A stretch of 39,736 bases of DNA from Acetobacteraceae bacterium (GCA_030037175.1 JASHRV010000009.1:1-39736), one strand, 5' to 3'. Counted from the stretch's first letter, positions 24,432 through 33,416 are shown. The notes: generated from the letters alone by a model not told the origin. Numbers and translations are program-made.

Positions 24432-25691
24432 ATGACCGGCCCCCGCATCGAGGCCGACTACGCGATCGAAACCACGTTCCCGCCGCGGGAAGCGGCCGCG
24501 GTCATGGCCGGCGAGCAGTCGAGCGGCACTTTCGTTGCGGTTCCGGGCGAAACCCCGGAGCTGCTCGCCCGCGCCGCCGCCCGCGTCGAACGGATCGAGA
24601 TCGCGGGCGAGGTCGCCGAGCCCTCGCTTCCCGGCGCCGCCGCCCCGCCCGGACCCCATCGCCCCCGCGTCCGCGCCGAGGTCACGCTCTCCTGGCCGAT
24701 CGAGAATTTCGGCACCTCGCTGCCCAACCTGCTCGCCGCGATCGCCGGCAATCTCTTCGAGCTTCGCCAGCTCTCCGGCATCCGCATCCTCGATCTCCGC
24801 CTCCCGACCGCCTTCGCCGAAGCCTGTCCCGGCCCGCGCTTCGCGGTCGAAGGAACCCGCCGCCTCGCGGGCGTCCACGGCCGGCCGCTCCTCGGCACCA
24901 TCGTCAAGCCCAGCATCGGCCTGCACCCCGAAGCCATCGCCGGGCTCGTCAAAACGCTTGCCGCAGCCGGCATCGATTTCATCAAGGACGACGAGCTGCA
25001 ATCCGACAGCCGCCACGCGCCTTTCGAGACGCGCGCCCGGGCGGTGATGCGCGAGATCAACGAAGCCGCCGAGCGCAGCGGCCGGAAGGTCATGTACGCC
25101 TTCAACATCACCGGCGATCTCGATCAGATGAAGCGCCGGCACGACCTCGTGCGCGATCTCGGCGGAACCTGCGTGATGGCGAGCCTCAATTCCGTCGGCC
25201 TCGTCGGCATGCTCGCCCTCGCCCGCCACGCGGAGCTCCCGATCCACGCGCACCGCAACGGCTGGGGCGCGCTCTCGCGCCATCCGATGCTCGGCTGGTC
25301 CTATGTCGCCTGGCAGAAGATCTGGCGGCTCGCTGGCGCCGACCACATGCACGTCAACGGGCTCGCCAACAAATTCGCCGAGCCGGACGAGAGCGTGCTC
25401 GCCTCGGCGCGTACCTGCCTCACCCCGCTCTTCCCCGAAAAACCCTGCCTCGTCATGCCGGTTTTTTCCTCGGGCCAGACCGCGCGCCAGGCCGCCGGCA
25501 CCTATCGGGGGCTCGGCTCGATCGACCTCATCCATCTCGCGGGCGGCGGCATCCTCGCCCATCCCGGCGGCCCCGCCGCCGGCCTCGCCAGCCTCCGCGA
25601 AGCCTGGGAAGCGGCGATCGCGGGCGTCCCGCTCGAGGAACACGCGCGCGCCCACCCCGCCCTCGCCCAGGCGCTGGCGCGCTTTCCGTGA
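24432..25691 (+). CDS. RuBisCO-like protein (form IV), possible OiaX-type decarboxylase
   Basis: A 419-aa RuBisCO large-chain homologue. Active-site elements are largely kept: GTIVKPSIGL (Lys175 equivalent), FIKDDELQ (the Lys that is carbamylated and the Mg-binding Asp/Glu), HAHRNGWGA (His294/Arg295 region), NGLANKF in the loop-6 area, SSGQ and GGGILAHPGG (phosphate binding). Loop 6 and other positions differ from true RuBisCO, so it should be a form IV enzyme and not fix CO2. Pairing with a DUF1537 kinase recalls OiaX, which decarboxylates 3-oxo-isoapionate 4-phosphate. The track ORF extends to 23799 inside the SDR gene; ATG 24432 or GTG 24411 is the start. The kinase GTG overlaps the stop. 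Confidence 0.88.
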   Translation: MTGPRIEADYAIETTFPPREAAAVMAGEQSSGTFVAVPGETPELLARAAARVERIEIAGEVAEPSLPGAAAPPGPHRPRVRAEVTLSWPIENFGTSLPNLLAAIAGNLFELRQLSGIRILDLRLPTAFAEACPGPRFAVEGTRRLAGVHGRPLLGTIVKPSIGLHPEAIAGLVKTLAAAGIDFIKDDELQSDSRHAPFETRARAVMREINEAAERSGRKVMYAFNITGDLDQMKRRHDLVRDLGGTCVMASLNSVGLVGMLALARHAELPIHAHRNGWGALSRHPMLGWSYVAWQKIWRLAGADHMHVNGLANKFAEPDESVLASARTCLTPLFPEKPCLVMPVFSSGQTARQAAGTYRGLGSIDLIHLAGGGILAHPGGPAAGLASLREAWEAAIAGVPLEEHARAHPALAQALARFP

Positions 25692-27055
25692 CCCCGGCTC
25701 CCCTCCCCGCCAACCGGCCTCTCATCGCCTGGTATGGCGATGACTTCACGGGCGCCGCCGCCGTGATGGAAACGCTCGCCTTCGCCGGGCTTCCCGCCGT
25801 GCTTTTCCTCGACATACCTACCCCGGAACAAATCCGCGCCTTCGCCGATTGCCGCGCCTTCGGCATCGCCGGCATCGCGCGCGCCAAAAGCCCCGCCTGG
25901 ATGGAGCACGCGCTCCCGCCCATCTTCCACGCCCTCGCCCGCTTCGACGCCGCGATCGCCCAATACAAGGTCTGCTCGACCTTCGATTCCTCGCCAGCCA
26001 TCGGCTCCATCGGCCGCGCCGCAACCCTCGCCGCGCCCATCCTCGGCGGCGCCTGGACCCCGCTCCTCGTCGCCTCACCCGCCGTCGGCCGCTACCAGGC
26101 GTTCGGAAATCTCTTCGCCCGGGCCGGCGATTCCATCCATCGCCTCGACCGCCATCCCACCATGCGCCGCCATCCCGTCACGCCGATGACGGAATCGGAC
26201 GTGCGCCTCCACCTCGCCCAACAAACGAGCGCACCCATCTCGCTCGTTGATCTGGTCGCGATGAAAGCAGGCCGCGGCGACGCCGCGCTCGCCGCCGCCC
26301 TCGCCGCCGGCGCCGAAATCATCGCCCTCGACGTCGTCGATTCCGAAACGCTGCGCGAGGCCGGCCGCCTCATCTGGGCCCATCGCGGCCAGCGCCTCTT
26401 CGCGATCGGCTCCCAAGGGCTCGAGGAAGCACTCATCGCCCATTGGCGCGCCGCGAACCTGCTCGCCGCCCCGCCCCCGCCGCCGCCCGCCGCGCCGGTC
26501 GACCGCGTCGCCATCGTCTCCGGCTCCTGCTCGCCACTCACCGCCGCGCAAATCGCCTGGGCCGAAACACACGGATTCCGCGCCATCCGCCTCGACGCCG
26601 CCGGCGCGGTCGATCCCGCACGCTGGCAAACGCTCGTCCAGAACGCAGCCGCTTCCGCGCTCGCAAGCCTCGCCGAAGGCCACGACCCCATCGTCTTCAC
26701 CGCCCGCGGGCCGGACGATCCCGCCTCCGCGGCCCTCAACACCGCCCTCGCCGCCAGCGGCGCGAACGCAGAGACAGTGCATGAACGAATCGGCGACGGC
26801 CTCGGCCGTATCCTCGCCGCGCTCCGCCGCAAAGCGCGCCTTACCCGCGTCGTCATCGCCGGGGGCGACACATCAAGCCGCGCCGCCGGCGCGCTCGGCC
26901 TCGCCGCGCTCACCGCCGCCGCACCCCTGCAAGCCGGCGCCGCCCTCTTCGAAGGACACGCCGCCAACGCCAACACGCCAAAACTCGAAATCGCGCTCAA
27001 GGGCGGGCAAATGGGCGGGCCGGACTATTTCGGCCGCATCAAGGACGGCCAGTGA
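25688..27055 (+). CDS. DUF1537 acid-sugar kinase (OtnK/DtnK/OiaK family)
   Basis: A 455-aa four-carbon acid sugar kinase family protein. The N-terminal substrate domain opens AWYGDDFTGAAAVMETLAFAG; SPAVGRYQAFGNLFAR is conserved. A Pro-rich linker (PPPPPPAAP) leads to the nucleotide-binding domain starting VAIVSGSCSPLTAAQI, with VIAGGDTSSRAAG and LKGGQMGGPDYFGRI. Known members phosphorylate threonate, erythronate, 3-oxo-tetronates or 3-oxo-isoapionate. GTG 25688 overlaps the RLP stop by 4 nt, so the RLP is the likely next enzyme and an OiaK-like role is favoured; threonate or erythronate is the alternative. No class II aldolase or PdxA2 gene is nearby, which weakens the four-carbon options. 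Confidence 0.88.
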   Translation: MTPAPLPANRPLIAWYGDDFTGAAAVMETLAFAGLPAVLFLDIPTPEQIRAFADCRAFGIAGIARAKSPAWMEHALPPIFHALARFDAAIAQYKVCSTFDSSPAIGSIGRAATLAAPILGGAWTPLLVASPAVGRYQAFGNLFARAGDSIHRLDRHPTMRRHPVTPMTESDVRLHLAQQTSAPISLVDLVAMKAGRGDAALAAALAAGAEIIALDVVDSETLREAGRLIWAHRGQRLFAIGSQGLEEALIAHWRAANLLAAPPPPPPAAPVDRVAIVSGSCSPLTAAQIAWAETHGFRAIRLDAAGAVDPARWQTLVQNAAASALASLAEGHDPIVFTARGPDDPASAALNTALAASGANAETVHERIGDGLGRILAALRRKARLTRVVIAGGDTSSRAAGALGLAALTAAAPLQAGAALFEGHAANANTPKLEIALKGGQMGGPDYFGRIKDGQ

Positions 27056-27150
27056 CCAGAGGCTCCGCCTCTGGACTCCACCAGGGCTCCGCCCTGGACC
27101 GGCTGGGGCCCAAGGGTCCAAGTATGGGAGGCCCCAGACCCCCAATAGCG
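27056..27150 (+). repeat. GC-rich palindromic repeat cluster at start of TRAP gene
   Basis: Two clear hairpins, AGAGGC-tcc-GCCTCT (27058-27072) and CCAGGGC-tcc-GCCCTGG (27081-27097), are followed by ggggcccaagggtcc and an imperfect ggcccc. It is REP-like. It stays open in the TRAP permease frame and could be translated if GTG 27052 is used. Confidence 0.6.
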
Positions 27151-28980
27151 CTGCGTGGCAAAATACTCGCCTGGCTCGAAACAACGCTCGTCCTCATCAC
27201 CGAAATCCCCGCCGCCGCGCTCGTCGTCATCGAGGTCGCCATCCTCTTCACCGGCGTCGTCTTCCGCTACGCGCTCGACAACCCGCTCGTCTGGACCGAC
27301 GAGCTCGCCGGCGCCCTCTTCCTCTGGCTCGTCATGCTTGGCTCGGTCATCGCGCTCCGCCGCGGCCAGCATATGCGCCTCTCCGCGCTCTCGCGCTGGG
27401 TCTCGCCCGCCTGGCAGGCCCGGCTCGAATCGCTCGCCGCAATGTTCGCCGCCCTCTTCGTGCTCGAGATCATCGTTCCGGCCGCGAACTATACCCAAAC
27501 GCAATGGGCGATCATCACGCCGACGCTGCAAATCCACGACAGCTTCCGCGTCGCCGCGATCCTCGTCGGCAGCGTGCTGATGCTCGCCGTCGCCCTCCTC
27601 CGCCTCGCCCGTATCTCCCGCCCGCGCGAAACGGCGCTCTCCCTCGCCGTCATCGCCGTGCTCGGCCTCGCCCTCTGGGCGGCCGCACCCGCTCTGCAGA
27701 CGCTCGGCAACGCCAACCTCGCCCTCTTTTTCGGCGTCATGGTCGCGGCCCTCGTCGCCATCGGCTGCCCCATCGCCTTCGCCTTCGGCGTCGCCACCAT
27801 GTCCTATCTCGCGCTCGTCACCAGCGTGCCGCTCTCCATCGTCGTCACGCGCATGGACGAGGGCATGTCCTCGCTCATCCTCCTCGCCGTGCCGCTCTTC
27901 GTTTTCCTCGGCCTGCTGATCGAAATGACCGGCCTCGCACGCGTGCTCGTCGCCCTCATGGCCGCCCTCGTCGGCCATCTCCGCGGCGGCCTCTCCTACG
28001 TCCTGCTCGGCGCGATGTACCTCGTCTCGGGCATCTCCGGCTCGAAAGCCGCGGACATGGCCGCCGTGGTGCCCGTGCTGTTTCCGGAGATGCGCCGCCG
28101 CGGCATGCAGGACGGTGATCTCATCGGCCTCCTCTCGACCTCCGGCGCCATGGCCGAAACGATCCCGCCCAGCATCGTCCTCATCACCATCGGCGCCGTC
28201 ACCGGCGTCTCCATCGCCGGTCTCTTCGCCGCCGGCCTCCTGCCCGCCCTCATCGGCGCGCTGGCGCTGGCCCTCACAGCCTTCCTCCGCGCGAAGGACG
28301 ATGTCGGCCGGGAGCTCCGCCGCGCCTCGCTCCGCGAGATCGCGCGCGCCTTCATCGCCGCCGCGCCCGCGCTCGTCCTGCCCGTCCTCATCCGCTGGGC
28401 CGTGGTCGCCGGTGTCGCCACCGCAACCGAGGTCTCGACCATCGGCATCGTCTACACGGTGCTGATCGCGCTCCTCGTCTATCGCCGCTTCGACTGGCGC
28501 CGCCTCGGCCCCGTCCTCGTCGAAACCGCCTCGCTCTCTGGCGCGATCCTGATGATCCTCGGCACCGCAACCGCCATGGCCTGGGCGCTCACCCAGTCCG
28601 GCTTCGCGGGCGAGCTCGCCGCTTCCATGGCAAGCGTCCCCGGCCACGCGATCGGCTTCATGGCGATCTCGGTCGCCGTCTTCGTGATGCTCGGCAGCAT
28701 CCTCGAAGGCATCCCCGCAATCGTGCTGTTCGGCCCTCTGCTTTTTCCCATCGCCGGCGAGCTCGGCATCAACCTCATCCATTACGCGATCGTCGTCGTG
28801 CTCTCGATGGGGCTCGGCCTCTTCATGCCCCCGCTCGGCGTCGGCTTCTACACCGCCTGCGCGATCGGCGGCGTCGCGCCGGAGAAGGCCATGCGCGCCT
28901 GCTGGCCCTATATCGCCTCCCTCTTCTGCGCCCTCGTCCTCGTCGCGCTCTTCCCCGCCCTCTCAATCGGCCGCTTCTGA
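27124..28980 (+). CDS. TRAP transporter fused DctQM permease
   Basis: A 618-aa protein, with the small (DctQ) and large (DctM) membrane subunits fused. The first part has four helices (FRYALDNPLVWTDELAGALFLWLVMLG is the DctQ signature). A linker helix precedes the 12-helix DctM part, which has VPLFVFLGLLIEMTGLA, LVSGISGSKAADMAAVVPVL, TSGAMAETIPPSIVLI and GLFMPPLGVGFYTACAI. It imports a carboxylate-bearing substrate using the sodium or proton gradient with the DctP protein encoded next. GTG 27052 overlaps the kinase stop and would add 24 residues encoded by the palindromic repeat (GSASGLHQGSA); ATG 27124 is preferred but unproven. Confidence 0.9.
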   Translation: MGGPRPPIALRGKILAWLETTLVLITEIPAAALVVIEVAILFTGVVFRYALDNPLVWTDELAGALFLWLVMLGSVIALRRGQHMRLSALSRWVSPAWQARLESLAAMFAALFVLEIIVPAANYTQTQWAIITPTLQIHDSFRVAAILVGSVLMLAVALLRLARISRPRETALSLAVIAVLGLALWAAAPALQTLGNANLALFFGVMVAALVAIGCPIAFAFGVATMSYLALVTSVPLSIVVTRMDEGMSSLILLAVPLFVFLGLLIEMTGLARVLVALMAALVGHLRGGLSYVLLGAMYLVSGISGSKAADMAAVVPVLFPEMRRRGMQDGDLIGLLSTSGAMAETIPPSIVLITIGAVTGVSIAGLFAAGLLPALIGALALALTAFLRAKDDVGRELRRASLREIARAFIAAAPALVLPVLIRWAVVAGVATATEVSTIGIVYTVLIALLVYRRFDWRRLGPVLVETASLSGAILMILGTATAMAWALTQSGFAGELAASMASVPGHAIGFMAISVAVFVMLGSILEGIPAIVLFGPLLFPIAGELGINLIHYAIVVVLSMGLGLFMPPLGVGFYTACAIGGVAPEKAMRACWPYIASLFCALVLVALFPALSIGRF

Positions 28981-29018
28981 CTTTTCCCCCGTCCCCACCA
29001 CGAACCTGAGGAAGCTCC

Positions 29019-30032
29019 ATGCAGACACAAATGAAACGCCGCGCGCTCATGGCAACCGGGCTCGGCCTCGCTGCCGCCGCCGCAACCCGGCCCGCATCCG
29101 CCGCGCCGCATTTCACCTACAAGCTCGGCGACGATCTCCCCGTCACCCACCCGCTCAATATCGAGCTCCGCAGGGCCGCCGCCAACATCGCCGCGCGCTC
29201 ACAGGGCCGCCTCACCATCCTCCTCTTCCCCAACAACCAGCTCGGCGGTGACACGGACATGCTGACGCAGATCCGCTCCGGCGCGGTCGAAATGCTCACC
29301 ATGTCCGGCAACATCCTCTCGACGATGCTGCCCGTCGCCTCGATCTACAACCTCCCCTTCGCCTTCCCCGACTACGACCACGTCTGGGCGGCGATGGACG
29401 GCGGGCTCGGCGACTATCTGCGCGGCGAGCTCGACAAGATCGGCTTCCACGCGCTCGACAAGCACTGGGACAACGGCTTCCGCCAGATCACCAGCAGCGA
29501 GAAGAAAATCTCCGCGCCCGCAGACCTGCACGGCTTCAAGATCCGCGTGCCGGTCAGCCCCCTCTGGCTCTCGCTCTTCCACGCGCTCGGCGCCGCGCCG
29601 ACGCCGATCAACTGGAGCGAAACCTACACCGCATTGCAAACCCACATCGTGGACGGGCAGGAAAACCCGCTCGTCGTGATCGAAACCGGCAAGCTCTACG
29701 AGGTGCAGAAATACGTCGCCCTCACCAACCATATGTGGGACGGATACTTCCTCCTCCTCAACAAACCGGCCTGGACCCGCCTGCCGCCCGACCTCCAGCA
29801 AATCCTCGCCGAGGAAATGAATGCGGCCGCGCTCCGGCAGCGCAAGGACATGGTCGCAATGAACAACACTCTCCAGGCCACGCTCACCGGCCAGGGCATG
29901 ACGTTCAACACGCCCGACCGCGCGGCCTTCCGCCAAACCCTCATCGCAGCCGGCTTCTACGCCGAATGGAAGAAGAAATTCGGCCCCACCGCCTGGACGC
30001 TTCTCGAAAAATACTCCGGCCCCCTCAGCTGA
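29019..30032 (+). CDS. TRAP transporter solute-binding protein DctP (first)
   Basis: A 337-aa periplasmic TRAP binding protein. The signal KRRALMATGLGLAAAAATRPASAA has a twin Arg and a signal-peptidase I-like ASAA site. LGGDTDMLTQIRSGAVEMLTMSG, GFKIRVPVSP (the Arg that anchors the substrate carboxylate), ALQTHIVDGQENPL and EVQKYVALTNHMWDGY are standard DctP motifs. GAGGAAG lies 5 nt before the ATG. It lies directly downstream of the fused permease and should feed it. It is clearly paralogous to the DctP at 35522-36535. Confidence 0.92.
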   Translation: MQTQMKRRALMATGLGLAAAAATRPASAAPHFTYKLGDDLPVTHPLNIELRRAAANIAARSQGRLTILLFPNNQLGGDTDMLTQIRSGAVEMLTMSGNILSTMLPVASIYNLPFAFPDYDHVWAAMDGGLGDYLRGELDKIGFHALDKHWDNGFRQITSSEKKISAPADLHGFKIRVPVSPLWLSLFHALGAAPTPINWSETYTALQTHIVDGQENPLVVIETGKLYEVQKYVALTNHMWDGYFLLLNKPAWTRLPPDLQQILAEEMNAAALRQRKDMVAMNNTLQATLTGQGMTFNTPDRAAFRQTLIAAGFYAEWKKKFGPTAWTLLEKYSGPLS

Positions 30033-30034
30033 TT

Positions 30035-30190
30035 TTTTGGGTGTTGAGCAAAGCGCCAAGTCCGGAGGCTCCACCCCTGCACTCCGGCAAGGAGCTCTGC
30101 TCCTTGTATCCTCGGCTTAAGGCCTTGAGGCCCCAGACGGGTTCCCAACGCGCAAGCGCGTTGGGTGCCCGCCCCATCCGCGCTGCGCGG
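30035..30190 (+). repeat. GC-rich palindromic repeat cluster after DctP
   Basis: It contains GCAAGGAG-ctct-GCTCCTTG-like and AACGCGC-aa-GCGCGTT hairpins, with the same 'gctccaccc/ctccgg' style as 27056-27150. It lies between DctP and the hydrolase, could end or attenuate the operon transcript, and contains no gene. Confidence 0.5.
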
Positions 30191-30315
30191 CCTCGCGCTG
30201 CGCGGAAATCCTTGTCGCAACGCATCCGCAAAGACTAGGGTCGGCGCCCCGGAAGGCGAACCCAACCGGCATCCGGGAAACGACCGGAAATTTCACTTCG
30301 ATGCGGAGAGCCAGA

Positions 30316-31365
30316 ATGATCGAAGAAGTCCGCCCATGCAGGCGCCGCTTCCTCGGCGCAGCGGCTACGCTCATCGCAGCCGCACCGCTCGGCATGACCG
30401 AAATCGCCGCGAGGGCCGCCACCCCAACCTCCACCGGGTTGCCGCGGGTGAAGCCCGGAACGAACACCTCGTTCCCTTCGCTGAAGCAGGCGGACGCGGG
30501 ACTGCTCAGCGTCGGATACGCAGAAGCCGGCCCCGAAAATGGCCCCGTGGTCATCCTTTTGCACGGCTGGCCCTACGATATTCACAGCTATGTCGACGTC
30601 GCGCCCATCCTGGCATCGGCGGGCCACCGGGTGATCGTCCCCTACCTGCGCGGCTACGGCGCAACGCGCTTCCTCTCCAGCGCAACCTTCCGCAACGGCC
30701 AGCAGGCAGCCATGGCCCTCGACATCATCGCCTTCATGGACGCTCTCGAGATCAAGCAGGCCACCTTCGGCGCCTTCGACTGGGGGGCGCTGACGGCCGA
30801 TATCATCGCCGCCCTCTGGCCGGAACGCTGCAAGGGGCTCGTCTCCGTGAGCGGCTACTTCATCGGCAGTCCCGCGGCCAACGCCGCCCCCTTGCCGCCG
30901 GCGGCCGAGCTCGCCTGGTGGTATCAGTTCTATTTTTCAACGGAACGAGGCGAGCTCGGCTACGATCGATACCGGGATGCCTTCAACAGGCTCATCTGGC
31001 AGCAGGCATCGCCGAGATGGCAGTTCGATACGGCCACGTTCGAACGGAGCGCCGCGGCATTCGCCAATCCGGATCACGTCGCGATCGTGATCCACCATTA
31101 CCGATGGCGGATCGGCCTCGCGGCGGGCGAGGCGAAATACGACGACGTGGAAAGGCAGCTCGCCAAAGCCCCGACCATCGCCGTGCCGACGATCACGCTC
31201 GAGGGCGACGCGAACGGCGCGCCGCATTCGCCTCCCGCCGCCTATGCCGGGAAATTCACCGGCCGGTACGCACACCGCCTCATCACCGGCGGCGTCGGCC
31301 ACAACCTCCCCCAGGAGGCGCCGAATGCCTTCGCCCAGGCGATCGTGGATGTCGGCCAGTCCTGA
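30316..31365 (+). CDS. TAT-exported alpha/beta hydrolase, epoxide-hydrolase-like
   Basis: A 349-aa protein. The N-terminus CRRRFLGAAATLIAAAPLG is a good twin-arginine signal, so it should act in the periplasm. The hydrolase core has VVILLHGWPYDIHSY (HGxP oxyanion hole), FGAFDWGALTADI with Asp as the nucleophile (GxDxG, as in epoxide hydrolases and haloalkane dehalogenases rather than the Ser of esterases), LEGDANG for the acid and GVGHNLPQEAP for the His. Export of this class is unusual. ATG 30316 has GGAGAG 6 nt upstream and is preferred over 30301. It may prepare the TRAP substrate outside the cytoplasm, for instance by opening an epoxide or ester, or be unrelated. Confidence 0.82.
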   Translation: MIEEVRPCRRRFLGAAATLIAAAPLGMTEIAARAATPTSTGLPRVKPGTNTSFPSLKQADAGLLSVGYAEAGPENGPVVILLHGWPYDIHSYVDVAPILASAGHRVIVPYLRGYGATRFLSSATFRNGQQAAMALDIIAFMDALEIKQATFGAFDWGALTADIIAALWPERCKGLVSVSGYFIGSPAANAAPLPPAAELAWWYQFYFSTERGELGYDRYRDAFNRLIWQQASPRWQFDTATFERSAAAFANPDHVAIVIHHYRWRIGLAAGEAKYDDVERQLAKAPTIAVPTITLEGDANGAPHSPPAAYAGKFTGRYAHRLITGGVGHNLPQEAPNAFAQAIVDVGQS

Positions 31366-31497
31366 GCACCCTTCGGCCCGACACCGCAACCGCGTAACGG
31401 CTCTCTGTCGGGATGGCGCTCCCGGGCATCTTCACTGCGCAGCTGGTTGGAAGCCGAAAGGGGCCGAGCCCCGGAACCTCTCCGCCCCCGCCGCGCC

Positions 31498-31680
31498 TCA
31501 GCTTGCGTTCGCGCCGGACATCAGCTTCAGAGCCTCCTCGATCCGCCTCCATGTCCTCGCCTCGTCTTCGTTGCCCTGCTGCTCGAAGCGGCACGCCTCC
31601 TGGGCCGCTTCGGCGATCGCAGCGGCACCATGCGCCTCCCCCAATTGCCGGGCATAGTCCAGTATCTCGCTCTCCTTCAT
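31498..31680 (-). CDS. Small hypothetical protein, 60 aa, downstream of glnA
   Basis: MKESEILDYARQLGEAHGAAAIAEAAQEA...WRRIEEALKLMSG is a compact all-helical, charged small protein. The spacing of 'ARQLGEAHG', 'AAQEA' and 'TWRRIEEAL' recalls short DUF6961-like proteins of alphaproteobacteria, which I recall only vaguely. GGAGGAGATGAG lies just before the ATG, an excellent ribosome site that supports real translation. It starts 57 nt after the glnA stop on the same strand and is probably co-transcribed. Function is unknown. Confidence 0.6.
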   Translation of the reverse strand: MKESEILDYARQLGEAHGAAAIAEAAQEACRFEQQGNEDEARTWRRIEEALKLMSGANAS

Positions 31681-31736
31681 GGCTCATCTCCTCCTTCTCC
31701 GTGCGTGCCGGCCGGCGGAGGAAAAGGCTCCGCCGT

Positions 31737-33164
31737 TCAGATGTCGTAATAAAGGAAGAACTCGAACGGATGCGGCCTGAGGCGAAGCTCGTCGATCTCG
31801 CGCGCCCGCTTGTAGAGCAGATAGGTGTCGATGACGTCCTCGGTGAAAACATCTCCCTGCAGCAGGAACTCGTGATCCGCTTCGAGCGCCGCCAGCGCCT
31901 CCTCGAGCGATCCGGGCGTGGAGGCGATGTTCTTCCGCTCCTCCGGCGAGAGATCGTAAAGGTTCTTGTCGATCGGCTCGCCGGGACTGATGTGGTTGCG
32001 GATGCCGTCCAAACCCGCCATCAGCATCGCCGCGAAGGCGAGATAAGGATTGGCGGCGGGGTCGGGGCAGCGGAACTCCACGCGCTTCGCCTTGGGATCG
32101 GGCGAGTACATCGGAATGCGGCAGGCGGCCGAACGGTTCCGCGCCGAGTAGCCGAGATTGACGGGCGCCTCGAACCCCGGCACCAGCCGCCGGTAGGAGT
32201 TGACCGTCGGCGCGCAGATCGCGAGCAGCGCCGGCGCATGCTTGAGAAGCCCGCCGATATAATAGCGCATGACATCGCTTGAGCCCGCATAGCCATCGCC
32301 GGCGAAGATCGGCGTCTTTCCCTTCCATATGCTCTGGTGGACATGCATGCCCGAGCCATTGTCGCCGAGCAGCGGCTTGGGCATGAACGTCGCCGTCATG
32401 CCGCGGCTGCGCGCAACGTTCTTCACGACGTATTTATAGACCATGACATTGTCGGCCATGCGCGTGAGCGTCGCGAAGCGCATGTCGATCTCGCCCTGGC
32501 CGCCGGTCGCGACCTCGTGGTGGTGAGCCTCGATCGGAATCCCCACCTTCTCCAGATGCAGGACAATGCTGCTGCGCGCATCCTGAAGCGCATCGGCGGG
32601 CGGCACGGGGAAATAACCCTCCTTGGGCCGAAGCTTGTGCCCGAGGCCCGGCCGGTCCCGCCGCGCCGCGTTCCAGTTGGCCTCCACGGCGTCGATCTCG
32701 TAATAGCCGAAATTTGTTCCCTGATCGTAACGTACATCGTTGAAGATGAAATGCTCGAGCTCGGGTCCGAAATAGGCGACATCCCCGGTTCCCGTCGCCT
32801 TGAGGTGCGCTTCGGCCTTCTGCGCGATGTGCCGGACGTCCCGGCTGTACGGCTGCCCGGTGACCGGATCGCGGATATTCCCGACGAGCACGAGGGTCCT
32901 CGCTTCCGTGAACGGGTCCAGGAACGCCGTGGTCGGGTCCGGAACGACCAGCATGTCGCTTTCCTGAATCTCCTGAAAGCCGCGAATGGAGGAGCCGTCG
33001 AAGCCGATGCCGTCGGTGAGGCCCGCGATATCGAGGGCGCTGGGCGGAACCGAAAAATGCTGCCACAGACCGGGAAGATCCGTGAACCGGAGATCGACCA
33101 CCTCGATCTTGTCGTCGGCTATCGTCTTCAGAAGATCTGCAGGGCTCTTGCAGTCGTACGACAT
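31737..33164 (-). CDS. glnA: Glutamine synthetase type I (GSI-beta)
   Basis: A 475-aa type I glutamine synthetase. It has [18 protein letters not shown] near the N-terminus, [10 protein letters not shown] and [14 protein letters not shown] (metal and substrate residues), [29 protein letters not shown] (ATP/glutamate) and [10 protein letters not shown] with the adenylylation Tyr, so control by GlnE is expected. ATG 33164 is preceded by GGGAGGAGAC; the 45 upstream codons of the track ORF are not family-like. The usual glnB (PII) gene is not upstream, so this could be a second copy rather than the main assimilatory enzyme. It converts glutamate, ammonium and ATP to glutamine in the cytoplasm. 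Confidence 0.93.
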   Translation of the reverse strand: MSYDCKSPADLLKTIADDKIEVVDLRFTDLPGLWQHFSVPPSALDIAGLTDGIGFDGSSIRGFQEIQESDMLVVPDPTTAFLDPFTEARTLVLVGNIRDPVTGQPYSRDVRHIAQKAEAHLKATGTGDVAYFGPELEHFIFNDVRYDQGTNFGYYEIDAVEANWNAARRDRPGLGHKLRPKEGYFPVPPADALQDARSSIVLHLEKVGIPIEAHHHEVATGGQGEIDMRFATLTRMADNVMVYKYVVKNVARSRGMTATFMPKPLLGDNGSGMHVHQSIWKGKTPIFAGDGYAGSSDVMRYYIGGLLKHAPALLAICAPTVNSYRRLVPGFEAPVNLGYSARNRSAACRIPMYSPDPKAKRVEFRCPDPAANPYLAFAAMLMAGLDGIRNHISPGEPIDKNLYDLSPEERKNIASTPGSLEEALAALEADHEFLLQGDVFTEDVIDTYLLYKRAREIDELRLRPHPFEFFLYYDI

Positions 33165-33416
33165 GTCTCCTCCCTTCTTGTTGGCTCGATGCAGGCGCCG
33201 CGCGCCGGCAAAGCTCCGCCCGCGGCGCCCGGGCTCTCCCCCGCGCTCCGGTTCCAAAGGACGGCCGCGCACTCTGATCCACAACGGTAACAATTGCACG
33301 GAAATTCGGGGCTACGCCTTCAGGAAATACGCCTGCCTTCGCACATCAATGGCTTACCCGCCGCTTCCCGGGCGAAGGGAGAGACCGCGCAAAGCCACGG
33401 CGACCCGCCGCCGCGC

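Noticed and set aside
24236-25687. Upstream extension of the DUF1537 kinase ORF to 939 aa (possible fusion)
   Set aside because: The extension is Arg/Pro-rich out-of-frame reading of the RuBisCO-like gene; the kinase starts at GTG 25688.
27025-28782. 585-aa Asp/Glu/His-rich ORF on the minus strand
   Set aside because: Antisense of the hydrophobic TRAP permease; its odd composition is the complement of that gene.
30165-31397. 410-aa plus-strand ORF over the exported hydrolase
   Set aside because: Different frame from the hydrolase; Arg/Pro-rich shadow without motifs.
33165-33299. 45-codon extension of glutamine synthetase
   Set aside because: Not family-like, and ATG 33164 has a very strong ribosome binding site.
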